64,000 nt of DNA from Croceicoccus sp. Ery15 (GTDB taxonomy: Bacteria; Pseudomonadota; Alphaproteobacteria; Sphingomonadales; Sphingomonadaceae), in assembly GCF_020985305.1 (NCBI RefSeq), contig NZ_CP087588.1, positions 992,001-1,056,000 of the forward strand, given 5' to 3'. Numbering within the stretch: the stretch's first letter is position 1; each line of letters begins with the position of its first letter. The notes beneath the pieces are model-generated. The model had not been told where the DNA came from. It did not search any database and saw only the letters and a program-made list of their open reading frames with translations. Below are positions 28,402-37,888 of the stretch, one piece after another. The translations under genes and the position numbers were made by a program.

Positions 28402-29790
28402 TCAGATCATATCTTCGGCCCTGACGATCCGGTCGAAGGTCCGCCCGTCAACCAGTTGCAGTTCGAGCGCTGCCTCCTTCAGGCTTTGCCCGGTTTCATG
28501 AGCGTGTTTGGCGATCTTGGCCGCATTATCGTAACCGACTTCGGGTGCCAGCGCGGTGACCAGCATCAGCGAGCGGCCCACCAGATCGGCTATACGCGCC
28601 CGATCAGGTTGCAGCCCTTCGACGCAGCGCTCGGCAAAGCTGGTCATGCTGACGGCCAGCAAATCGATAGAGCGCAAGATACCCGCGCCGATGAGCGGTT
28701 TGAACACGTTCAGTTCGAACGCGCCCTGCATGCCGCCCACGGTTACCGCCTGATGATTGCCGATGACTTGCGCGGCCACCATGGTCAGCATCTCGGCCTG
28801 TGTGGGATTGACCTTTCCCGGCATGATTGAGCTTCCAGGCTCGTTCGCGGGCAATTGCAGTTCGCCAAGGCCTGAACGGGGCCCCGAGCCCAGCCAGCGT
28901 ATATCGTTTGCGATCTTGGTCAGCGATACGGCAATCGTCGACAGGCTGCCCGACATTTGCACCAGAGGATCGTTGGAAGAAAGCGCCTCGAAACTGTTGT
29001 CGGCGGGGCGAAACTCGCTGTCCGCAATGCGTGAGATTTCGCGCGCCATGTCTGCCGCAAAACCCGTGGGCGCATTCAGGCCGGTGCCGACCGCCGTGCC
29101 GCCCTGCGCCAGCGCGCGCAGATCGGGCAGCGCCTGTTCGATACGCGCGCGCCCTGCCCTGAGCTGGCGGACATAGGCGGAAAACTCCTGCCCCAGTGTC
29201 AACGGGGTCGCATCTTGCAAATGGGTCCGGCCGATCTTTACGATATCACTCCATTCCTGCGCCTTGGTATCGAGCGCATCGGTCAGCAGGCCCAGTGCGG
29301 GCAGCAACTCCCGTTCCGTCGCCAACACGGCTGCCACATGAAGCGCAGTGGGAAAGCTGTCATTCGACGACTGGCCTTTGTTGACGTGATCGTTGGGATG
29401 AACTGGCGCCTTCCCGCCGCGCTGGCCGGTCAGGATTTCGTTCGCACGGCCGGCGATCACCTCGTTCACATTCATATTGGTCTGCGTGCCGCTGCCCGTT
29501 TGCCAGATGACCAGGGGGAACTGATTGTCATGCTTGCCCGCGATCACTTCCTGTGCGGCTTGTTCGATGGCGTCAGACAGATCGTCGGGCAAGCCATGGG
29601 CGCGATTGACGCGCGCGGCCGCCAGCTTGACCATTGCAAGGGCATGGACGATGGCCAGCGGCATTTGTTCACGCGCGGGGAACGGAAAATTGTCGATGCT
29701 GCGCTGCGTCTGCGCGCCCCAATAGGCGCTGGCAGGCACCGCAATGGAGCCGATGCTGTCGCTTTCCTGGCGCGTCGAATCGCTGTTCAC
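28402..29790 (-). CDS. fumC: Class II fumarate hydratase
   Basis: A 462-aa iron-independent fumarase of the TCA cycle converting fumarate to malate. The family signature GSSIMPGKVNPTQAE carries the catalytic serine loop; SGSGTQTNMNVNE and HPNDHVNKGQSSNDSFPTA are also present. Translation starts at GTG preceded by AGGAGCAGGG. Length and motifs are standard. The upstream gene on this strand ends 30 bases away and is unrelated. Confidence 0.96.
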   Translation of the reverse strand: MNSDSTRQESDSIGSIAVPASAYWGAQTQRSIDNFPFPAREQMPLAIVHALAMVKLAAARVNRAHGLPDDLSDAIEQAAQEVIAGKHDNQFPLVIWQTGSGTQTNMNVNEVIAGRANEILTGQRGGKAPVHPNDHVNKGQSSNDSFPTALHVAAVLATERELLPALGLLTDALDTKAQEWSDIVKIGRTHLQDATPLTLGQEFSAYVRQLRAGRARIEQALPDLRALAQGGTAVGTGLNAPTGFAADMAREISRIADSEFRPADNSFEALSSNDPLVQMSGSLSTIAVSLTKIANDIRWLGSGPRSGLGELQLPANEPGSSIMPGKVNPTQAEMLTMVAAQVIGNHQAVTVGGMQGAFELNVFKPLIGAGILRSIDLLAVSMTSFAERCVEGLQPDRARIADLVGRSLMLVTALAPEVGYDNAAKIAKHAHETGQSLKEAALELQLVDGRTFDRIVRAEDMI

Positions 29791-29820
29791 TATCCCTGCT
29801 CCTGCTGTGACCGGTGGTCC

Positions 29821-31833
29821 TCAGCCGAGATAGGGGCGAATCTTGCGTATGAAATGGCCCCCAAGGTTAAATGGAGGGGGTGCCAGCGAGAACTTTGCCG
29901 CGAGCCATGCGGTCCCCTTGTCGCCGTCGCGGCGACGGATGTAATCGATCGCGCGTTTCGCATCGGATAGCTGGAAACCGGTGACCAATGCGCTCGTGCC
30001 GTCGTTCAGAGCCTCTTCCGATTTGCGGATTGAGTCCTTGATGCTTCGCAGCGATTCCCGTGTGGGATTCTCGAAATACTCGTCAGTAAGCGCGCGGAAC
30101 GCCTCTGCACAGCATTCGGAGCGAGTGAAGCCGTGCATGAAATGCGGCCCCCACTCCTTTGCAAAGCGCAGGATTTCGTCGCCGATCGCCTGTTTGAAGT
30201 CTACTTCGGCATCGTCCATATCCTGCAAAACCGGCACAGCTTCACCCTCAGCATCAAAGCGGAACCCTTTGCATGTGCCTTCGGGCGCCATGCCGAAGAG
30301 ATGTTCTGCGACTGTCGAATGGTGCCAGAGAGACGGACGCAAGGTGATCCGCGGGTGCGCGACATTCAACTCTATCATGGCCTCCGCATGCCCTGCCTCG
30401 ACAGCGCTTCTCCGCGTTTCGCTAAGATAGAGGTAAAGGCCCCGCATAGGGCTTTCAGGCAGAAGCGATTGCAGCGCAGACTGAATGTTCAGATGCCAAC
30501 CGATATCGACGATCGCGGATGGCGGGCCGTCGATCAGCCCCTCTTGCTGGAAGTAGGCGCGCGCGGCTGCCCTCATTTGTTCCGCGGTGTCCGATACTTG
30601 TGATCCGCAACTGCTGTTCGCCAAAACAGTCACAAATTCGTCGATCCCCTCGTCATCGAGAGGTGCATTTTCGGGATAACGGTCTACGAAAGCTTTCAAT
30701 TCCGGGCACAGCTTGGCGGGATCGAGTTGCAGATATCGCAAAAGCTTTCCGCAACTCAGTTCGCCCTTTTGATCGAAAATCCACTGCAAATCCGTCTGAA
30801 CGTCCCGAATGGACGAAAAATAGAGCGAATAGCGCGACGCATAGAGATAGCGCGGTACAATGCGGGTAAAGCCGGCGTCGTGCAGGCTTTTGGCGGATAG
30901 CCAGGGAAGGAACCCGTCTCGCGCCATAAAGAACAGGCGCTCGGTCCCGCTTTCTTCCGCCCGTCTGATGGCCCAAATGGCCCATAACAGCGATGCCGGA
31001 CCCAGAAAATCGGTGACCAGCCTGCTTGACCGCTGACCATGCCTGCTGCGGCCGCTGCGCACAGATCCGACCAATATGGAGCGCGGGAATTGCCGCAAAC
31101 CCGGGATATTCTTCAAACGTTTTTCATAGTTTGAAAGGCGATGCCCCGTGTAACGCCTTGCCTTTAGTCCCAGCGAACGGGGCATGCGGAAATCTGAATG
31201 TCGATTATCGCCGGTCATGCGGAAACGGGCGGGTTCGCCGCCCAGTTCGTCGATGACATGCCGGAACAAATCTCCGCCATGTTTAGTTTTGCGATGTGTC
31301 GAGGAGACGAAAATCCGGTCATCCGCCTGCATGATTCCGTGCACAGTCAACACGGATTGCAGGAAGGATTCGGGCATATACATGTCGGAAATGAAGACGA
31401 TCCGATCACCCTTCGCGCGACGGGCGGCGATGTCGCGGCAAATTTCGTCATTGGGGAACAATACGTCCCGCTCGGTCTCCAGCTCGATGCGGGCTGCTTC
31501 GTCGCGCTCCTCATCGATCAGCCAGGACATCTCGTCCCAGATTTCCGATAATGTCGTTTCCTGCCGGCCCTCGCGCGCGCGCACTTCGGCAAGATGGCGT
31601 GCCGATACAAAGGCATCCTCTCCCACCGATGCCAATTGCGCGGGAAAGCGTTCCCGCAGCTTGCCGTGGAGCAAGCGGAATACATCGGTTGGATCGAGTA
31701 CGCGCCGAAACAGCACCGTGTCGAACACATCGTAGCATGCATAGCGCGCAGCTGTGGCCGATACGTCGCGCCCGCGTGGCGACGCCTTATCTTCTGGCTC
31801 CAACACCATATTCGGGACGACGCTTGTCACCAA
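29821..31833 (-). CDS. Large HAD-superfamily protein (COG5610-like), function unknown
   Basis: A 670-aa protein. Residues about 30-230 are a HAD phosphatase-like domain: motif I CYDVFDTVLFRR (candidate nucleophile Asp35), motif II VFISDMYMP, and a late motif GDNRHSDFRMPRSLG. The remaining 400 residues are an uncharacterised domain (AIWAIRRAEESGTERLFFMARDGFL, IVDIGWHLNIQSAL). Proteins of this layout often occur in surface-polysaccharide loci, where they may act on sugar phosphates, but no glycan genes adjoin here. No signal peptide is evident. A second ATG at 31,809 is an alternative start. The domain call is fair; function is unknown. Confidence 0.7.
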   Translation of the reverse strand: MVTSVVPNMVLEPEDKASPRGRDVSATAARYACYDVFDTVLFRRVLDPTDVFRLLHGKLRERFPAQLASVGEDAFVSARHLAEVRAREGRQETTLSEIWDEMSWLIDEERDEAARIELETERDVLFPNDEICRDIAARRAKGDRIVFISDMYMPESFLQSVLTVHGIMQADDRIFVSSTHRKTKHGGDLFRHVIDELGGEPARFRMTGDNRHSDFRMPRSLGLKARRYTGHRLSNYEKRLKNIPGLRQFPRSILVGSVRSGRSRHGQRSSRLVTDFLGPASLLWAIWAIRRAEESGTERLFFMARDGFLPWLSAKSLHDAGFTRIVPRYLYASRYSLYFSSIRDVQTDLQWIFDQKGELSCGKLLRYLQLDPAKLCPELKAFVDRYPENAPLDDEGIDEFVTVLANSSCGSQVSDTAEQMRAAARAYFQQEGLIDGPPSAIVDIGWHLNIQSALQSLLPESPMRGLYLYLSETRRSAVEAGHAEAMIELNVAHPRITLRPSLWHHSTVAEHLFGMAPEGTCKGFRFDAEGEAVPVLQDMDDAEVDFKQAIGDEILRFAKEWGPHFMHGFTRSECCAEAFRALTDEYFENPTRESLRSIKDSIRKSEEALNDGTSALVTGFQLSDAKRAIDYIRRRDGDKGTAWLAAKFSLAPPPFNLGGHFIRKIRPYLG

Positions 31834-32138
31834 AAATGCACTTTCGGTCTTTGCTGCTACTGATTCTGATCCAGCCAGGTGCCGGGATTTCGTTGGTCGA
31901 AAACTCCGGTGCCTTTGTCCTGAATTGAAACAGACATTAGCATAGCGGTTCGGGCTGCCAATTGGCCAAAAGAACCAGCTTTCATGAGCGAATGGGGGAA
32001 GCGGGGGCCTGACCGGAATTTCCCGAATGCGTGACTATCCCGCCCGAACGAGGTTCCGGGATGGTGACAAATGTACCGGAACAAGCGTAAGGTTGCATTT
32101 GTAACCGGATTTTCCCCCTCAGAAATCGGAGTCCCCCC
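31834..32138. other. Divergent intergenic region (HAD protein / M1 peptidase)
   Basis: These 305 bases separate two divergent genes and must contain both promoters. No convincing coding frame, hairpin terminator or repeat stands out. A somewhat AT-rich stretch lies at about 31,920-31,985. CGGAGTC just before 32,139 is the ribosome site of the M1 peptidase gene. Confidence 0.4.
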
Positions 32139-34037
32139 ATGCGCTTTGCGCCGTCCGCTTTTGTGGCAATTGCACCTCTATCTCTTGGCCTTGCCGCCTG
32201 TTCCACTGCCGATACACCGGCGGAAACGACCGTCTCTCCCATCCTCACGACCGAGGATGCGAAGGATACTTCCACCTATGCCCGGCCCGAAATTGCGCGG
32301 GTGACGCATGTCGCGCTCGACCTTGCGCTCGACTTCGATGCGAAGGACGTGTTCGGCACGGCCACACTCGACATCATGGCGGCGGACGGCGCGGATGAAA
32401 TCGTGCTCGACAGCGACGGGTTGCGCATTTCGGGCATCACTGATGCCCATGGCGCAGCGCTCGACTTTACGATTGGCGAGCATGACGAAAAGCTGGGCGA
32501 ACCTGTCACCGTCGCCATTGGCGACGCCCGCCGGATCACCGTCACCTATCGCGCAGCGCCCGATGCTGAAGCACTGCAATGGCTTAACCCCGAGCAGACT
32601 GCCGGGCGCAAGCAGCCTTTCCTGTTCAGCCAGGGGCAGGCGATCCTCAATCGCAGCTGGATCCCGACGCAGGACAGCCCCGGTATCCGCCAGACATGGG
32701 AAGCGCGCATCACTGCGCCCAAGCCTCTCACCGTGGTGATGTCAGGCCTGAAGGGCAGCGAACCAGAAGAGCTGGCAGACGGACGCCGGGTGTTCGGCTT
32801 TACAATGGACAAGCCGGTTCCGCCCTATCTGATCGCGCTGGCGGCAGGCGATATCGCCTTTCGCGAACTCGGTCCGCGCACGGGCGTCTGGGCCGAACCG
32901 GTCATGCTGGACCGCGCCGCGAACGAGCTGGTCGATACCGAGGCCATGGTGACCGCAGCCGAGAAGCTGTACGGCCCCTATCGCTGGGGCCGTTATGACA
33001 TGATCGTGCTTCCCCCCGCCTTTCCCTATGGCGGAATGGAAAATCCGGTGATGACGTTCCTCACTCCCACTTTCATCGCTGGCGACCGCAGCCTGACCGG
33101 CCTTGTCGCGCACGAGCTGGCCCATAGCTGGTCGGGAAATCTGGTGACCAACTCCAACTGGCGCGACAGCTGGCTGAACGAAGGCGTCACATCCTATTTC
33201 GAAGGCCGCATTACCGAAGAAATATACGGTAAGGAACGTGCCGCGCAGGAAGCCGCGCTAAGCTTTGCGACGGTCGAGAATGTGCTGGCCGAAGTCGGCA
33301 TGGACGATCCCGGCACGGCGCTGCACCAGCCCGACGGCGTGGAAAGCGCGGGCAGCGAAATCGTTTACGACAAGGGGGCGGCCTTCTTGCGAACTGTCGA
33401 ACATATCGCGGGGCGCGACCGTTTCGATGTTTGGCTGCGCCAATGGTTCGACAATCACGCGTTCCAGCCCGCCACCTCGAAAATGATGCTGGAAGACATG
33501 GAAAGGAACCTAGTCGCGGGCGATGCCGAACTGGGCGAGCGGCTGAAGCTGCGCGAATGGATTTTCGAGCCGGGTCTGCCCGACAATGTGTTGCTCCCCG
33601 ATGCGAATGCCTTTGTCGCGGTCGATAGGGCTGCGGCGGAATATGCCGCAACGCGCACGCCCGATGCCGCAGCATGGCAGGGCTGGAACACCGCGGAACG
33701 GCTGCGCTTCCTGTCGACGCTTCCGGCTACATTGCCTAAGGAGCAACTGGCCGCGCTCGACCGCGCATTCGGATTGTCGGACAGCGGCAATAATGAGGTG
33801 CTGTTCGCATGGCTTAAAACCGCCTTGTCGAACCGTTACGATCCTGCCGTTCCTGTGGCCGAGACTTTTCTTGCCAGTGTCGGCCGTACCAAGTTCGTCC
33901 GCCCGCTGTTCGCCGCGTTGATGGATCAGGACGAATGGGGCCAGTCAATCGCCCGGCGCATATATGGCAAGACCCGTTCGACTTACCATGCCGTCACACG
34001 CGGATCGGTGGACGCCGTGGTAATGCCAACGAACTGA
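32139..34037 (+). CDS. M1 family aminopeptidase, lipoprotein
   Basis: A 632-aa zinc metallopeptidase of the leukotriene A4 hydrolase/aminopeptidase group. A lipoprotein signal ends in LGLAAC (Cys21 region), predicting a membrane-anchored periplasmic protein. It has the substrate motif GGMENP (about 298-303) and zinc site HELAH (H325, H329) with E348 in NEGVTSYFE, giving the exact HExxH-X18-E spacing. The C-terminal armadillo-like helical region is present. It removes N-terminal residues from peptides; the exact specificity is unknown. It is monocistronic as far as can be seen. Confidence 0.93.
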   Translation: MRFAPSAFVAIAPLSLGLAACSTADTPAETTVSPILTTEDAKDTSTYARPEIARVTHVALDLALDFDAKDVFGTATLDIMAADGADEIVLDSDGLRISGITDAHGAALDFTIGEHDEKLGEPVTVAIGDARRITVTYRAAPDAEALQWLNPEQTAGRKQPFLFSQGQAILNRSWIPTQDSPGIRQTWEARITAPKPLTVVMSGLKGSEPEELADGRRVFGFTMDKPVPPYLIALAAGDIAFRELGPRTGVWAEPVMLDRAANELVDTEAMVTAAEKLYGPYRWGRYDMIVLPPAFPYGGMENPVMTFLTPTFIAGDRSLTGLVAHELAHSWSGNLVTNSNWRDSWLNEGVTSYFEGRITEEIYGKERAAQEAALSFATVENVLAEVGMDDPGTALHQPDGVESAGSEIVYDKGAAFLRTVEHIAGRDRFDVWLRQWFDNHAFQPATSKMMLEDMERNLVAGDAELGERLKLREWIFEPGLPDNVLLPDANAFVAVDRAAAEYAATRTPDAAAWQGWNTAERLRFLSTLPATLPKEQLAALDRAFGLSDSGNNEVLFAWLKTALSNRYDPAVPVAETFLASVGRTKFVRPLFAALMDQDEWGQSIARRIYGKTRSTYHAVTRGSVDAVVMPTN

Positions 34038-34180
34038 TCCGGACACGGAATTTCCGGTCGGGGACGCGCCCAACCCGTTCCTGACCGAGATCCGCCACCA
34101 TTCATCGCATCGCGGTGCGATCTTAGGACGATCTTAATCCTCGCAGACATATCTGCCGCCCGTAAAAAAGGGGAACGGTT

Positions 34181-34672
34181 TTGATCGTCGCACGGCTTTA
34201 TACCGATGATACGCTTCGCAGCTGGCGTTCGAAACCGCGCCGGACGCTGCGGCTGGACGTAAACGCCATCGCGGGTGAGGCTGGCGTGTCCGCGACCATC
34301 CGCAATTTGTCGGAAACCGGCCTGCTGCTCGAAACCGATCCGCCGCTGGCGGTGGGCGATATCTTCCAGATCGACTTGCCCCTGGTTGGCGAACAACCGG
34401 CAGAGGTTATGTGGATCGACGAGCGCCGCCATGGCTGCCGTTTTCTCGACCCTATTCCCAAATCCGCTGTCAGCGCGGCCGCACTATTGGCGCCCTTCGA
34501 TGAAGAGCAGCAAGAACAGATCTATAAAGGCGGAGTGATCGACGAGTTTCTCGACAATACGCTGCCCAAGCCAGGTGACAAGATCTGGTATGCGGTCAAT
34601 GTCGCCATATTTCTTTTGGTTCTTGCAGTCGTTGCCTTCGTCGCCGGCTTGGTGCTTTCGACGACCGGTTAA
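34181..34672 (+). CDS. PilZ-domain protein with C-terminal membrane helix
   Basis: A 163-aa protein starting at TTG after AAGGGGAACGG. Residues about 15-100 resemble a PilZ domain: RRTLRLDVNA as the arginine-rich switch, then IRNLSETGLLLETD (the (D/N)xSxxG element) and a closing MWIDERRHGCRFLDP. PilZ domains bind cyclic di-GMP. The C-terminal 30 residues form one membrane helix (YAVNVAIFLLVLAVVAFVAGLVL). It may couple c-di-GMP to an envelope process (inference). The next gene is convergent. Confidence 0.8.
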   Translation: MIVARLYTDDTLRSWRSKPRRTLRLDVNAIAGEAGVSATIRNLSETGLLLETDPPLAVGDIFQIDLPLVGEQPAEVMWIDERRHGCRFLDPIPKSAVSAAALLAPFDEEQQEQIYKGGVIDEFLDNTLPKPGDKIWYAVNVAIFLLVLAVVAFVAGLVLSTTG

Positions 34673-34688
34673 GGAAAATGGTGCGCGG

Positions 34689-36383
34689 CTAGAGTCCGAA
34701 CACTTTTAAACCAGCATCGATCATGCCTTCCAGCCCCTTGCCTGCCTTTCCGGCCCGCATGGACAGGGGCGCTTCTTCGATCACCAGAATGCCGCTGCCC
34801 GCCTCCACCTTATCCTTCAGCAACGGTTCCAGCCCGAAGAGATAGGGCGCAAATGTTTCTGCCCGCGTCACGGAATAGGCCAGGTCGGCGCTGAAGCCGA
34901 CCAGTTGCTCCTGCGCGAAAATGCGGCCTCGTTCGGCGCGCTCGACGCGAATGCCGCGTCCGCCTTTTACGATGAGCCGCCCCGGACCGTGGAAAGAGAA
35001 AAAGCGCAATTGCATCGTGAGCCATGCATTGACACTGAAAAGTCGCCAATGGCTGCGGATCGCGATGGGTTGCCCGACAGGCTGCACCACGCCGACCAAT
35101 GCGCGCGGATGTAGCACACAGGCTGCGCCCGTTGGCAGGTCGATCGCCGCAAGTTCTGCAAATCCGTCACGGGTTGCTGATACAGTCGTCGCCTCGCCCG
35201 CGCCGCGGATGCGCGTTAGAAACGACAGTCCCGCAGCAAGGCTGGAAAAGGGATGCAGATAATCGAACAGCCAGCGTGTGGATTTCACTCCTGCGGCGGA
35301 CGAGCTTTGCAGATAGCCTTGTCGCACCAGCAATTCTTCACCCGCGTCAAGCCGCACCGGAATAGAAACACGTGAGGGTTCGGGCAAAGGGATTGCCACC
35401 CCCGATCCGCCGAGCGCAGGCATACGGATCGAAGGGCGCATGGCGGCCAGCGGCGCGAGAACGAAATAAAGGACTATGCGGATCAGAAACGGCATCGCGA
35501 TTATCGCCATCAGGGCAAGCGCTGCCTTGGTTGCGATATCGACGATCATGTCGCGCCTTGCGGGCGCGCGTACGGTTTCCAGCGCTTCGCGCGCCGCTCG
35601 CTCTTGTTCCTGCAGCCTGCGCTGCGCAGAAGCAATTTGCCGGTCTAGCGTTTCGGCCATGGCAAGTGCGGTCGTTCGACGCTTTCGCAATTCAACTGCT
35701 TGGGCGCAAATCCGATGTGCGTTGGTGGTCAGGACCTGTGCATCGTTTCGGCCAATCCGGTTACGCGCCCAACGCTCTTGCAGGGAGAGTCGGTTGAAAT
35801 CTTGTACAGCTTCTCTGGCGACATCGCAGGATGCCTCGGCCTCGCGTACTGCCTGCTCAGCCGGAGCCTCGATCCCAGTTCCCCGTTCAAATGCGTCGAG
35901 TTCGATATGCCGCCGAAGGACGGCAATCTCCTGTTCGATAATCGTGCGTTCGATCCGCAGGCGCTGCCGTTCGACGACCCGCGCGGGCAGATACTGATCA
36001 AAGATGCCCGGCTTCTCGCGCATTTGTCTGTCGATTTCGTCGAGGCGATCCTCCCGCGCTTTCAGTTCCGAGCGACGGCGGTGTTCTGTCCAATTGCCAA
36101 ACGACTTCAGATTTTTGTTCAGCCGCTCGCGTGATTGTTCGACAATTGCGTAGAATTTCTGGGTGATATCGTCGGCGTCCGAGCGAATATCGACATCAGC
36201 AGCAAGACAGTCATTCGTGCAACGCAGCCCAAAAGCACCCGACTGGAATATCGCGATCGCAATCGCCAGCAGCAAGAAGAGGATGATCTGCCTGCCTATC
36301 CATCCGGTCAGCGCTTTCACCCTCCCCCTCCCCCGCAGGCTGATTTTGGGTGCCCATATGAATGTGCTGCGATGCGGCAACAA
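34689..36383 (-). CDS. Coiled-coil membrane protein with AIM24-like C-terminal domain
   Basis: A 564-aa protein of unknown role. A helix at about 32-52 anchors the N-terminus. Residues about 66-275 are highly charged and heptad-like (long coiled coil with many Arg/Glu), and a second membrane stretch lies at about 283-312. The C-terminal 230 residues (GEELLVRQGYLQ, GAACVLHPRALVGV, GPGRLIVKGGRGIRV) resemble the beta-sandwich AIM24/TerD-like fold by motif style. That is a guess from the repeated G-P-G and RxG patterns. There is no enzymatic motif. It is convergent with the PilZ protein gene and divergent from ompA. Confidence 0.6.
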   Translation of the reverse strand: MLPHRSTFIWAPKISLRGRGRVKALTGWIGRQIILFLLLAIAIAIFQSGAFGLRCTNDCLAADVDIRSDADDITQKFYAIVEQSRERLNKNLKSFGNWTEHRRRSELKAREDRLDEIDRQMREKPGIFDQYLPARVVERQRLRIERTIIEQEIAVLRRHIELDAFERGTGIEAPAEQAVREAEASCDVAREAVQDFNRLSLQERWARNRIGRNDAQVLTTNAHRICAQAVELRKRRTTALAMAETLDRQIASAQRRLQEQERAAREALETVRAPARRDMIVDIATKAALALMAIIAMPFLIRIVLYFVLAPLAAMRPSIRMPALGGSGVAIPLPEPSRVSIPVRLDAGEELLVRQGYLQSSSAAGVKSTRWLFDYLHPFSSLAAGLSFLTRIRGAGEATTVSATRDGFAELAAIDLPTGAACVLHPRALVGVVQPVGQPIAIRSHWRLFSVNAWLTMQLRFFSFHGPGRLIVKGGRGIRVERAERGRIFAQEQLVGFSADLAYSVTRAETFAPYLFGLEPLLKDKVEAGSGILVIEEAPLSMRAGKAGKGLEGMIDAGLKVFGL

Positions 36384-36608
36384 CGAAATCTAGGCCCCAG
36401 AAATCCAGTTCAATCAATAAGAAAATTACTGAATTGTGAACCTTAACAAAAGATCAGATGGCAGAGCAATATTGATAAGCCCTTGATTATAAACATTTTA
36501 AAGATGGCTTAATGCGAGTGCAAAACATAACGCGCGGTGTTATCTTCCGCCCCGGCCAAAATTCACCGTTCCGGCCGGAAAACTTCGCCACGACGAAGGG
36601 GGAAGATC
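36384..36608. promoter_or_regulatory. AT-rich promoter region of ompA
   Basis: These 225 bases are clearly more AT-rich than the flanking genes, notably 36,415-36,515. Runs such as TTGATT and TTTAAAG fit a strong housekeeping promoter for the abundant porin gene. No exact -35/-10 pair with ideal spacing could be fixed by eye. GGGGGAAG just before 36,609 is the ribosome site. Confidence 0.45.
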
Positions 36609-37667
36609 ATGAGGAATACAATTATCGGATTGACGCTTGCATCGACGGTCCTGTCGACGCCAGCGCTTGCTCGCGACGACACCTGGTACATTGGTGTCGA
36701 TGGCGGTGCTATGCTTGTCGAGGATTCTGATGTTGACGTTGATGGCGTCGACGATCAGGCAACCTTCGACTGGGACTATGGTTACGACTTCGACGTCGTG
36801 GCCGGTTATGATTTCGGCGGCTTCCGCCTCGAAACCGAAGCGGCCTACAAGGGCGCCGGCGACGACGGCATCACGCTATTCGGCGAAAGCTATGACGACA
36901 GCGAAGTGAACCATGAGTTCAACACGCTGAGCTTCATGGTCAACGGCCTGATCGACTTTGGCGACGACGATGGCCTGCAGGGCTTCATCGGCGGCGGTGC
37001 CGGTGTCGCTCGCAGCGAGTTCGAAGAGCCTGTGCTGATCGACGATTCGGACACCGGCTTTGCCTGGCAGGCGATCGCGGGTATCCGCGCTCCGCTGTCG
37101 GACAACTGGGACGTCGGCCTGAAGTACCGTTTCTTCAACCACGACAATATCGACCTCGTGGCGCCGACCGGCGAAGCGATCGAGACGAGCATCCGTTCGC
37201 ACTCGCTGCTGGGCTCGCTGACCTATAATTTCTGGTCGCCTGCTCCGCCCCCGCCGCCTCCGCCGCCGCCGCCGCCTCCCCCGCCGCCGCCGCCGCCGCC
37301 GGCTCCGGAAGTGGTGTGCAACACCGGCCCCTATATCGTGTTCTTCGACTGGGATTCGTCGGAAATCACGCCCGAAGCAGCCAGCATCCTGGACAGCGCC
37401 ATCGCTTCCTATGCCGACTGCAACTCGGTGCCGATCATGGTGGCCGGTTACACCGATACGTCGGGCTCGAAGACCTACAACGTGGGCCTGTCGGAACGTC
37501 GTGCGGAATCGGTGCGCTCGTACCTCACGGCACGCAGCATCCCCGATACGGCGATCACCACCGAAGGCTTCGGCGAAGAGAACCCGCGCGTTCCCACCGC
37601 CGACGGTGTCCGCGAACTGCAGAACCGCCGGGTGGAAATCACCTACGGTCCGGGCTCGGGCATGTAA
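36609..37667 (+). CDS. OmpA-family outer membrane protein with polyproline hinge
   Basis: A 352-aa porin-like protein. The signal peptide spans 1-21 (ending in ALA). An acidic beta-barrel domain occupies about 22-208 (alternating aromatic/Gly strands such as WYIGVDGGAML and GFIGGGAGVARS). A near-pure proline hinge lies at 211-234. The peptidoglycan-binding OmpA_C domain follows (IVFFDWDSSEITPEA, GYTDTSGSKTYNVGLSERRAESVRSYL). It anchors the outer membrane to the cell wall. AAGGGGGAAG precedes the ATG, and a strong terminator follows, so it is monocistronic. Confidence 0.94.
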   Translation: MRNTIIGLTLASTVLSTPALARDDTWYIGVDGGAMLVEDSDVDVDGVDDQATFDWDYGYDFDVVAGYDFGGFRLETEAAYKGAGDDGITLFGESYDDSEVNHEFNTLSFMVNGLIDFGDDDGLQGFIGGGAGVARSEFEEPVLIDDSDTGFAWQAIAGIRAPLSDNWDVGLKYRFFNHDNIDLVAPTGEAIETSIRSHSLLGSLTYNFWSPAPPPPPPPPPPPPPPPPPPPAPEVVCNTGPYIVFFDWDSSEITPEAASILDSAIASYADCNSVPIMVAGYTDTSGSKTYNVGLSERRAESVRSYLTARSIPDTAITTEGFGEENPRVPTADGVRELQNRRVEITYGPGSGM

Positions 37668-37696
37668 GCCAGAGATCGCAAGATCGACAAACGAAA

Positions 37697-37724
37697 GGGG
37701 CCGGTGTCTACCGGCCCCTTTTTT
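37697..37724 (+). terminator. Rho-independent terminator after ompA
   Basis: A perfect 9-bp stem, GGGGCCGGT / ACCGGCCCC with a GTCT loop (37,697-37,718), is followed by six T residues. It lies 29 bases after the ompA stop. Confidence 0.93.
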
Positions 37725-37817
37725 GTGTCGGGGAGCCTTGCGATCGTCCCGTAAACAATATCGGCATGCCGGTGATTGGAGGTGCACTGCGCCTCGGGCC
37801 AAGGCCCCTGTTCATTT

Positions 37818-37831
37818 GCGGGCTTTCCCTA
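37818..37831 (+). promoter_or_regulatory. Island motif copy a (upstream of mscS-like gene)
   Basis: GCGGG-CTTT-CCCTA, a copy of the recurring 5-4-5 near-palindrome of this island, ends 57 bases before the start of the MscS-like gene. Proposed operator (inference). Confidence 0.55.
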
Positions 37832-37888
37832 TGGGCAGATCGCGACAGGGCCCTATGAATAGGGCCACATTCTCGCTGGAGATACGGT

